Positions 44,336 through 51,002 of a DNA stretch of 64,000 nt are shown here, one piece after another. This DNA is from Gloeotrichia echinulata CP02 (GTDB lineage Bacteria > Cyanobacteriota > Cyanobacteriia > Cyanobacteriales > Nostocaceae). Position 1 is the first letter of the stretch, and each line of letters starts with the position of its first letter. The notes beneath the pieces are model-generated. The model saw only the letters and a program-made list of their open reading frames with translations. It did no database searches and was not told the DNA's origin. The stretch covers positions 2,609,001 to 2,673,000 of the forward strand of contig CP051187.1 of the NCBI GenBank assembly GCA_038087035.1. Direction: 5' to 3'. Position numbers and translations under genes: made by a program.

Positions 44336-45454
44336 ATGAATTCAGGAATTGACCTCCAAGGAACTTTTATTAAATCCCTCATGGATTTAGGATTATCACT
44401 TGAGGCAGCCAAAGCGATTTGGATGCCTCTGCCGATGATACTGATGCTCATTGGGGCAACAGTTGGTGTCCTAGTTGCCACTTGGCTGGAACGGAAAATT
44501 TCGGCAGCAGCACAGCAGCGGATTGGTCCTGAATATATGGGTCCTTTTGGGTTGCTGGTGCCAGTAGCGGATGGTTTGAAGCTGATATTTAAAGAAGATA
44601 TCGTGCCAGCCCAATCAGACCCTTGGCTATTTACTCTCGGACCAATTATTGTTGTAATTCCGGTATTTCTGTCATTCCTGATTGTGCCCTTTGGACAGAA
44701 TATTGTGATTACAAATGTGGGGATGGGCGTCTTCTTGTGGATTGCTCTGTCTAGCATTCAGCCGATTGGGTTATTAATGGCTGGCTACGCATCAAATAAC
44801 AAATACTCCCTCCTGGGGGGCTTGCGAGCAGCAGCGCAGTCAATTAGTTATGAAATTCCTTTGGCTTTAAGCGTGCTAGCGATCGCCCTCATGTCCAATA
44901 GCCTCAGCACCGTTGACATTGTAAATCAACAATCAGGCTATGGCATCTTGGGTTGGAACATTTGGCGCCAACCAGCCGGTTTCATCATTTTTTGGATAGC
45001 AGCCCTTGCTGAATGCGAACGCTTACCCTTTGACTTACCAGAAGCCGAAGAAGAACTAGTAGCAGGCTATCAGACAGAATACGCTGGCATGAAATTCGGT
45101 CTGTTTTACCTCGGTTCCTACGTTAACTTGATACTTTCTTCCCTACTGGTAGCAATTTTGTATCTCGGCGGTTGGGATTTTCCGATTCCCATCAACATCA
45201 TTGCCAGTTGGTTAGGAATCAGTGAAGTCAATCCCATACTGCAAATAGTAACCGCCTCTTTGGGTATCATCATGACCGTACTCAAAGCCTATCTACTAGT
45301 GTTTGTCGCCATCCTGCTGCGCTGGACAGTCCCACGGGTGCGGATTGACCAATTGTTAGATTTAGGCTGGAAATTCTTGCTCCCAGTTGGTTTGGTTAAT
45401 CTTCTGTTAACCGCCGCCCTGAAACTCGCCTTTCCCGTCGCTTTTGGTGGTTAG
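44336..45454 (+). CDS. ndhA: NAD(P)H-quinone oxidoreductase subunit 1
   Basis: NdhA is a membrane subunit of the NDH-1 complex (respiration, cyclic electron flow and CO2 uptake in thylakoids) and forms part of the quinone site. The 372-residue protein has eight or more membrane helices and the conserved segments ERKISAAAQQRIGPEYMGPF, AECERLPFDLPEAEEELVAG and TEYAGMKFGLFYLGSYVN. ATG at 44336 begins MNSGIDLQGTFIKSLMD. It is the first gene of ndhA-I-G-E. Confidence 0.97.
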   Translation: MNSGIDLQGTFIKSLMDLGLSLEAAKAIWMPLPMILMLIGATVGVLVATWLERKISAAAQQRIGPEYMGPFGLLVPVADGLKLIFKEDIVPAQSDPWLFTLGPIIVVIPVFLSFLIVPFGQNIVITNVGMGVFLWIALSSIQPIGLLMAGYASNNKYSLLGGLRAAAQSISYEIPLALSVLAIALMSNSLSTVDIVNQQSGYGILGWNIWRQPAGFIIFWIAALAECERLPFDLPEAEEELVAGYQTEYAGMKFGLFYLGSYVNLILSSLLVAILYLGGWDFPIPINIIASWLGISEVNPILQIVTASLGIIMTVLKAYLLVFVAILLRWTVPRVRIDQLLDLGWKFLLPVGLVNLLLTAALKLAFPVAFGG

Positions 45455-45555
45455 TCATTAGTCATTAGTCATTAGTCATTAGTCATTTACTAATCTGACC
45501 AATGACAACTGACCAATGACAACTGACCAATGACAACTGACCAATGACAACTGAC
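45453..45555. repeat. STRR units between ndhA and ndhI (GTCATTA; TGACAACTGACCAA)
   Basis: GTCATTA heptamers overlapping the ndhA stop, then four units of the 14-mer CAATGACAACTGAC. They widen an operon gap that is usually short. Confidence 0.9.
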
Positions 45556-45575
45556 ACAAGAGAGAGAAACACAAA

Positions 45576-46160
45576 ATGCTCAAGTTCCTTAAGCAAGTTG
45601 GTGATTACGCCAAAGAAACAGTACAAGCCGCCCGTTACATTGGTCAGGGGCTATCTGTTACCTTTGACCACATGCGGCGGCGTCCAATTACCGTACAATA
45701 TCCATATGAAAAACTGATTCCTGGCGAACGCTTTCGTGGCAGAATTCACTTTGAATTTGATAAATGTATCGCCTGTGAAGTTTGTGTTCGCGTTTGTCCG
45801 ATTAATCTGCCTGTAGTGGATTGGGATTACGACAAAGTAAGTAAAAAGAAAAATCTCAAACACTATAGCATCGACTTTGGAGTTTGTATCTTCTGTGGTA
45901 ACTGTGTAGAATATTGCCCCACTAACTGTCTATCAATGACAGAAGAATATGAGCTTTCTACCTATGATCGCCACGAATTAAACTATGACAGCGTGGCTTT
46001 GGGTCGTCTGCCTTACAAAGTCACAAATGACCCAATGGTTACACCACTACGGGAACTAGTTTACCTACCCAAGGGCGTCATGGAACCCCACGACTTACCT
46101 GCCGATGCACCCCGCCCTGGTGCGCGTCCAGAAGACCTGGTAGAACAAACAGAAAAATAA
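45576..46160 (+). CDS. ndhI: NAD(P)H-quinone oxidoreductase subunit I
   Basis: This is a 194-residue peripheral-arm subunit of NDH-1. Two 4Fe-4S motifs are clear: CIACEVCVRVCPI and CIFCGNCVEYCPT, which relay electrons toward plastoquinone. ATG 45576 is preceded by GAGAGAGA. It follows ndhA and precedes ndhG, with repeats in both gaps. Confidence 0.97.
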   Translation: MLKFLKQVGDYAKETVQAARYIGQGLSVTFDHMRRRPITVQYPYEKLIPGERFRGRIHFEFDKCIACEVCVRVCPINLPVVDWDYDKVSKKKNLKHYSIDFGVCIFCGNCVEYCPTNCLSMTEEYELSTYDRHELNYDSVALGRLPYKVTNDPMVTPLRELVYLPKGVMEPHDLPADAPRPGARPEDLVEQTEK

Positions 46161-46164
46161 AAGT

Positions 46165-46275
46165 GGTCAGTCCAAAGTCCAAAGTCCAAAGTCCAAAGTC
46201 AAGATTTGGACTCTTGACTCTTGACTGTTGACCTTTGACTCTTGACACTTGACTCTTGACCGTTGACAACTGACT
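46165..46275. repeat. STRR units between ndhI and ndhG (AAAGTCC; GACTCTT)
   Basis: About five AAAGTCC units and about nine TTGACTC-like units in the 128-base ndhI-ndhG gap. Confidence 0.88.
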
Positions 46276-46288
46276 GAGGACAAAAAAG

Positions 46289-46942
46289 GTGAATTTAGCT
46301 GAAGGAGTACAGATTGTTTCGTTTGGCATCTTGGCTGTGATGATGATTGGGGCGGCGCTAGGTGTAGTGCTGTCTTCCAGCATCGTCTATTCAGCCTTTT
46401 TGCTGGGGGGCGTATTCATCAGCATGGCGGGGTTATACCTGTTACTGAATGCTGATTTTGTCGCCGCTGCACAAATACTGGTTTATGTTGGGGCTGTGAA
46501 CGTGCTAATTTTGTTTGCCATTATGTTGGTGAACAAGCGGCAGGATTTTGCGCCGGTTTCCAGCGCTGGGGTAAGAAAAGTGCTAACGGCTGTGGTCAGT
46601 CTGGGATTGTTTGCCCTTTTGAGTACGATGGTGTTGGCAACTCCTTGGGCATACTCAACTACCACTGTAGCTGGTGAAAGTTCGATACTTTTGATTGGTC
46701 AGCATTTCTTCAGTGACTTTTTATTACCTTTTGAATTGGCTTCCGTATTATTGCTAATGGCAATGGTAGGAGCGATTATTTTGGCACGTCGCGAGTATTT
46801 GCCAGAACAAGTCACAACTTCTGCACTGCCACAAACCCTTTTAACGCTGCAAGAACGCCCCAGAACCTTTGCATCGGTAGGTAAGGATGGTGGTCAATCA
46901 AGTGATGATGTTCCCTATCGTGGGGGTTCTCGTCGCGAATAA
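46289..46942 (+). CDS. ndhG: NAD(P)H-quinone oxidoreductase subunit 6
   Basis: This is a 217-residue membrane subunit of NDH-1 with five helices; LLLNADFVAAAQILVYVGAVNVL is the conserved helix 3 (pi-bulge) region. GTG start at 46289 (VNLAEGVQIV). The C-terminus has a soluble Pro/Gly-rich tail. Next to ndhE by 38 bases. Confidence 0.95.
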   Translation: MNLAEGVQIVSFGILAVMMIGAALGVVLSSSIVYSAFLLGGVFISMAGLYLLLNADFVAAAQILVYVGAVNVLILFAIMLVNKRQDFAPVSSAGVRKVLTAVVSLGLFALLSTMVLATPWAYSTTTVAGESSILLIGQHFFSDFLLPFELASVLLLMAMVGAIILARREYLPEQVTTSALPQTLLTLQERPRTFASVGKDGGQSSDDVPYRGGSRRE

Positions 46943-46980
46943 TTTGGTAACTGACACCTGAAGAAAAACTGAGAAAACTT

Positions 46981-47286
46981 ATGCAACTCCAGTACTTTTT
47001 ATTACTTGCAGCCGCTTTGTTCTGCATCGGCATCTATGGTTTAATTACCAGCCGCAACGCTGTGCGGGTGCTGATGTCAATTGAGTTGCTGCTCAATGCT
47101 GTTAATCTGAATTTAATGGCATTTTCCAACTTCCTGGACTCAACATTAATTAAGGGTCAGGTTTTCACTGTATTTGTGATCACTGTGGCCGCAGCCGAGG
47201 CGGCGGTGGGTTTAGCGATTGTGCTTGCCATTTATCGCAACCGTGATACCGTCGATATGGAGCAGTTTAATCTCCTGAAGTGGTAA
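46981..47286 (+). CDS. ndhE: NAD(P)H-quinone oxidoreductase subunit 4L
   Basis: This is a 101-residue subunit with three membrane helices, including the conserved ISIELLLNAVNLNLMAF-type segment (MSIELLLNAVNLNL) and VAAAEAAVGLAIVLAIYR containing the helix-3 Glu that takes part in proton transfer. It ends 6 bases before NAD kinase. Confidence 0.96.
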   Translation: MQLQYFLLLAAALFCIGIYGLITSRNAVRVLMSIELLLNAVNLNLMAFSNFLDSTLIKGQVFTVFVITVAAAEAAVGLAIVLAIYRNRDTVDMEQFNLLKW

Positions 47287-47292
47287 TTGTGT

Positions 47293-48213
47293 GTGCAACT
47301 TAAGCAGGTAATTATTGCCTACAAGGCGCGAAATTCCCAGAGTCAACGCTGGGCTGAAATCTGCGCCAAGCAACTAGAAAATCGTCAATGCCAGGTATTG
47401 ATGGGGCCAAGTGGTCCAAAAGACAACCCTTATCCAGTCTTTTTGGCTTCTGCTGGTCAACCAATCGACCTGGCTTTGATTCTTGGCGGTGACGGTACGG
47501 TTTTAACTGGCGCCAGACACTTGGCTCCAGCTGGTATCCCTATTCTGGGTGTGAATGTGGGAGGTCATCTGGGGTTCTTAACTGAGTCAGTTGAGGAATT
47601 TCAAGATACAGAAAAAGTTTGGGATCGGTTATTTGAAGATCGCTATGCCATTCAGCGGCGGATGATGTTACAAGCGGCGGTTTTTGAGGGTAATCGCACG
47701 AATTTGGAACCTGTAACGGAACGCTATCTGGCGTTGAATGAAATGTGTGTCAAACCCGCTTCCGCTGACCGCATGATTACCTCAATTCTGGAAATGGAAA
47801 TTGACGGTGAGATAGTCGATCAATATGTGGGTGACGGGTTGATTATTTCTACTCCTACAGGTTCTACAGGTTACACTGTTTCTGCCAATGGGCCAATTAT
47901 GCATGATGGTATGGAGGCAATTACCATCACTCCCATTTGTCCGATGAGTCTTTCTAGTCGCCCCCTGATTTTACCCCCTGGTTCTGTGGTTAGCATCTGG
48001 CCCTTGGGGGATTACGATTTGAGTACCAAATTATGGACTGATGGGGTGTTAGCTACTTCGATTTGGCCAGGACACCGCGTTGATGTGCGGATGGCTGATT
48101 GTCGGGCTAAATTTATTATTTTGCGGGAGAACAATTCATATTATCAGACCCTGCGAGAGAAGTTGCTCTGGGCAGGTACTAGGGTGCGCTACAGTAATAA
48201 TCACCGCAATTGA
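47293..48213 (+). CDS. nadK: NAD kinase
   Basis: This is a 306-residue enzyme that phosphorylates NAD to NADP using ATP or polyphosphate. GTG at 47293 gives MQLKQVIIAYKA; a TTG two codons upstream overlaps the ndhE end. Motifs: LILGGDGTVL (catalytic Asp in GGDGT), LGVNVGGHLGFLTE, and STPTGSTGYTVSANGPI. It is joined to ndhE by a 6-base gap, so NADP supply is probably transcribed with NDH-1. Cyanobacteria often have a second NAD kinase elsewhere. Confidence 0.95.
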   Translation: MQLKQVIIAYKARNSQSQRWAEICAKQLENRQCQVLMGPSGPKDNPYPVFLASAGQPIDLALILGGDGTVLTGARHLAPAGIPILGVNVGGHLGFLTESVEEFQDTEKVWDRLFEDRYAIQRRMMLQAAVFEGNRTNLEPVTERYLALNEMCVKPASADRMITSILEMEIDGEIVDQYVGDGLIISTPTGSTGYTVSANGPIMHDGMEAITITPICPMSLSSRPLILPPGSVVSIWPLGDYDLSTKLWTDGVLATSIWPGHRVDVRMADCRAKFIILRENNSYYQTLREKLLWAGTRVRYSNNHRN

Positions 48214-48300
48214 TTGTCATTGGTCATTTGTCATTGGTCATTTGTCATTGGTCATTTGTCATTTGTCATTTGTCATTTGTGATTGGTCATTGGTCATTAG
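48213..48300. repeat. STRR array, GTCATTTGTCATTGG type
   Basis: Interspersed GTCATTT and GTCATTG units directly after nadK. Confidence 0.9.
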
Positions 48301-48327
48301 ACCTCTTGCATAAATCAAAAAAAAAAG

Positions 48328-48390
48328 AACCCCTCCCCGCCTTTGACTTACCTCAAAGTCTCCCCTTCCCGCCTGCGGGGAGGGGCTGCT
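48328..48390. repeat. C/G-rich hairpin repeat after nadK
   Basis: CCCCTCCCCGC and GCGGGGAGGGG, an 11-bp perfect stem around a 37-base loop. It may function as a strong stem-loop terminator. AACAGTTATCAGT units follow. Confidence 0.65.
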
Positions 48391-48597
48391 TTCAACAGTG
48401 AACAGTTATCAGTAAACAGTTATCAGTTAAATCCCTGGCGAAACACCACACCAATTGGTGGAAGGCGTTGGTGCGCTGTTACGCCACACCATACGCCGTC
48501 AGGACTGATAACTGATAACTGATAACTGATTTAAGGGTAGGTTTTTGGGAATCTCAAAAATAGTTGAGAAAATTCTCAATTAGCTAGAAAGCATTTT

Positions 48598-49383
48598 ATG
48601 TTTAATCGCAATATCAATTACCCAGTAAATCCAGCTTCCTCTTTTAAAAAAGTTCCTCTTCTGCAAACTAAAAAGTATATCCTCAAATTGGCTTCCACCC
48701 CAGAAGAATTAGAATCGATTTTTCGCTTGCGCTTTGAAGTTTTTAATCGGGAATTAGGTTTGGGATTCTCTAGTTCTAATCTGACGCAAATGGATCAAGA
48801 TAAGTTTGATGTGGTTTGTCATCATTTAATGCTGATTTGCAAATGTACTGGAAAAACCATAGGCACCTATCGGATGCAAACCTATACAATGGCTTCCCAA
48901 GAAATTGGTTTTGATGCGGCTGATATCTTTAATCTCAATAGTATTCCTGATTCTGTTTTACAAGCATCTGTGGAAGTTGGGCGTGCATGTATAGCTAAAG
49001 AATACCGAAATATTCAAACACTTTTATTGTTATGGGAGGGGTTAGCTAATTATCTCATTTGGAGTAAATGTAAATATTTTTTTGGGTGTGCATCACTACT
49101 TACACAAAGTCCTTGGCAAGCTGCTTGTGCTTATCATTATTTTCAGCAAAATAACTTAATGCATCCGAATATTTTGGTGCATCCAAATCCCGAATATTTT
49201 CTGCCAATTAACCATGAATGTCCTGATTCATGTCATCCTAATATTCCCAATATTATGCAGGCTTATTTGAGTATCGGCGCTAAAATATGCAGCCTACCAG
49301 CTATTGATAAAGAGTTTCAGACTATTGATTTTTTAACTATATCAAATGTTGAAGAGTTTGCCAGATGGCATTCTCAAAGATAG
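48598..49383 (+). CDS. GNAT-superfamily acyltransferase (OlsB/hemolysin-like)
   Basis: This is a 261-residue protein of the Acetyltransf_5 type, related to ornithine-acyl-ACP N-acyltransferase and autoinducer-synthase-like proteins: FRLRFEVFNRELGLGF near the N-terminus, LICKCTGKTIGTYRMQT, VEVGRACIAKEYRN and LFGCASL-like segment. It likely transfers an acyl chain from acyl-ACP to an amine, for lipid or signal synthesis; exact product unknown. ATG at 48598. The stop codon is within about 10 bases of a TnpB element right end, so the last codons are the element's flank. Confidence 0.8.
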   Translation: MFNRNINYPVNPASSFKKVPLLQTKKYILKLASTPEELESIFRLRFEVFNRELGLGFSSSNLTQMDQDKFDVVCHHLMLICKCTGKTIGTYRMQTYTMASQEIGFDAADIFNLNSIPDSVLQASVEVGRACIAKEYRNIQTLLLLWEGLANYLIWSKCKYFFGCASLLTQSPWQAACAYHYFQQNNLMHPNILVHPNPEYFLPINHECPDSCHPNIPNIMQAYLSIGAKICSLPAIDKEFQTIDFLTISNVEEFARWHSQR

Positions 49384-49560
49384 GCTTTGTGAACTACCTA
49401 CACTGACCTGACGGTACAGTGTAGGCTTCCAGCTTCATTGACAGATGCTTTTCCACCTTTGGGCTTATTAGTCTTACTCCGCCTCGGCATGGCAATAACG
49501 GGGTTCCCTCCGCCATTTTTTAATATCCGAACTCCTTCATTTCTGATGTTCAGTGCTGCG
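49368..49560 (-). ncRNA. reRNA/omega-RNA at the 3' end of TnpB (inferred)
   Basis: TnpB is guided by an RNA made from the 3' end of its own gene and right end, with the guide beyond the end in flanking DNA. Here the stem CCTACACTG/CAGTGTAGG (minus strand) and tail TAGTTCAC mark the scaffold end, so the guide would be about AAAGCCTATCTTTGAGAATG, which is the complement of the acyltransferase 3' end. The 5' limit within tnpB is a guess. Confidence 0.6.
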
Positions 49561-50618
49561 TTACCATCACGGTCATGATGAGTTTGGCATGATGGACAAT
49601 CCCATTCACGGATATCGAGCGTTAACTCGTCCTGAACATGACCGCAGCACGAGCAGGTTTTGGAACTCTTAAAGAATCTTCCTATTTCTACAAGTTGTCC
49701 ATCTTTGGCTTTCAACTTGTAGTCAAGAAAATTGACAAACATCCCCCAACCCACGTCGGATATTGATTTTGATAGCTTGCGGTTCCGTACCATTCCCAAA
49801 ACGTTTAAATTTTCAACAACGATGATTTGGCTTTCATCTACCAGCTTTCTACTTAATTTATGTAGGAAGTCTTGGCGGGAATTTGATACTCGCTCATGAA
49901 CCTTGGCTACTAGTTTTCTGTATTTGTTTCTGGAATTACTTCCTTTAACTTTACGGGCAAATTTTTTCTGCTTCCTAGCTAGATTTTTCTCATGACGCTT
50001 AAGATGTTTTGGGTTTGAATGCTTGGTAACTTCTTCACCATCATGAACAATAGCAAAGTCCTTTAATCCCAAGTCAATCCCAAGCGTTTTATCACCTGTT
50101 GGGTGATTTGATTCACCTTCTACCTCATAAAGGATAGAAGCGAAGTATTTATCTGTTGGAGTTTTGCTGATAGTGACAGTCTTAACTTTCCCTTCGATGG
50201 GTCGATGCAAGACTGCTTTAACAGCACCAATTTTAGGAATTTCCAAACTCTCCCCCACAACTTTAACGTTTTGAGGATATTGGAGCGATTGCTTATGATG
50301 CTTTGATTTAAACTTAGGAAACTTAGCCCTACCTTCAAAAAAGTTAGAGTAAGCCTTGTTTAGATTAATCGCGACACACTGCAAAACAGCAGAATAACAA
50401 TCCTCTTTCAACCAAGGATACTCTACCTTTAGCTGTGGAAGATAAGCTTTATAGACGCTTAATTTTAATGATTTTCCTGTTTGTTCATAGTGTTGAATGC
50501 AAGCGTTGAGGGCATAATTCCAGTACCAACGCGCACAGCCGAACGACTTGGCTAGAGCTATTTCTTGTTCACTTGTTGGGTATAGTCTAACCTTAACTGC
50601 TTTCAACACTTTAATCAC
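49398..50618 (-). CDS. tnpB: TnpB RNA-guided endonuclease (IS605 OrfB family)
   Basis: This is a 406-residue nuclease ancestral to Cas12. N-terminal wedge/REC region begins MIKVLKAVKVRLYPTSEQEI. RuvC residues are intact: Asp182 (LGIDLGLKDFAIVHDG), Glu269 (IIVVENLNVLG) and Asp351 (HHDRDGNAALN), with a zinc finger CSCC...CPSC (Cys322/325/341/344). It should therefore be catalytically competent. It follows an RHH gene divergently, and its 3' end doubles as the guide-RNA scaffold. Confidence 0.95.
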   Translation of the reverse strand: MIKVLKAVKVRLYPTSEQEIALAKSFGCARWYWNYALNACIQHYEQTGKSLKLSVYKAYLPQLKVEYPWLKEDCYSAVLQCVAINLNKAYSNFFEGRAKFPKFKSKHHKQSLQYPQNVKVVGESLEIPKIGAVKAVLHRPIEGKVKTVTISKTPTDKYFASILYEVEGESNHPTGDKTLGIDLGLKDFAIVHDGEEVTKHSNPKHLKRHEKNLARKQKKFARKVKGSNSRNKYRKLVAKVHERVSNSRQDFLHKLSRKLVDESQIIVVENLNVLGMVRNRKLSKSISDVGWGMFVNFLDYKLKAKDGQLVEIGRFFKSSKTCSCCGHVQDELTLDIREWDCPSCQTHHDRDGNAALNIRNEGVRILKNGGGNPVIAMPRRSKTNKPKGGKASVNEAGSLHCTVRSV

Positions 50619-50670
50619 CTCCTTGTTGCACCTATGCTAACATAAACGTGGGACAAATGAGGGAACAAAA

Positions 50671-50850
50671 ATGAAAAACAAAGAGTTAAAAATCCGAATA
50701 TCAGAACGCAGGTTAAATAAAGTACGCTTATACGCTGCTTGGTCTGATAAAACTATGACTCAGGTAATTGAAGAGTGTATTGACCAACTACCAAGCCCTA
50801 ATATTGGCAATTCCTCAACCACCTCACTCCCTCATCAACCTAACGGTTGA
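50671..50850 (+). CDS. Small ribbon-helix-helix (CopG-like) protein, divergent from tnpB
   Basis: This is a 59-residue frame on the plus strand: MKNKELKIRISERRLNKVRL then YAAWSDKTMTQVIEECIDQL, a ribbon (KIRISERR), two helices and a Ser/Thr/Pro tail. This is the RHH fold of DNA-binding repressors such as CopG. GAGGGAAC lies before ATG 50671. It is 52 bases from the tnpB start and in the opposite direction, so both share one control region. It probably represses tnpB or senses element copy number; this is inference. It is carried inside the element. Confidence 0.75.
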   Translation: MKNKELKIRISERRLNKVRLYAAWSDKTMTQVIEECIDQLPSPNIGNSSTTSLPHQPNG

Positions 50851-50879
50851 TATTGGTCAGAGATGGTTTCGTCATTGCC

Positions 50880-50932
50880 CCAAAATTCATCCCACACTTC
50901 CCCTTCGGGGTAAGATGTGGGATGAATTTTGG
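50880..50932. repeat. 17-bp perfect inverted repeat, element left-end hairpin
   Basis: CCAAAATTCATCCCACA and TGTGGGATGAATTTTGG with an inner CCCC TTCG GGGG stem. This is much longer than a usual terminator and sits where the TnpB element left end is expected; it may also end RHH transcription. Confidence 0.75.
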
Positions 50933-51002
50933 TTTCAGCTAAAAAGCAGCCATAAAAGTAAGTAGGTCGGCGCAAATAAACCCAATCCCCAATCCCCAAC
51001 CC

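Larger units (their letters stand above)
49384..50935 (-). mobile_element. TnpB (IS605 OrfB) element with divergent RHH gene
   Basis: Reading on the minus strand: left end with a 17-bp perfect hairpin (50880-50932), a small plus-strand RHH gene, tnpB, and a right end with CCTACACTG/CAGTGTAGG followed by TAGTTCAC (about 49388-49428). No TnpA is present. The right end inserts beside the stop codon of the acyltransferase gene. Boundaries inferred from hairpins. Confidence 0.72.

Noticed and set aside
44284..44757. 157-codon minus-strand open frame across ndhA
   Set aside because: It is the complement of the strongly conserved ndhA coding sequence and has no family match or start signals.
46078..46383. 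101-codon minus-strand open frame between ndhI and ndhG
   Set aside because: Mostly repeat-derived residues (VKSQVSRVKGQQSRVKS) and antisense to real genes.
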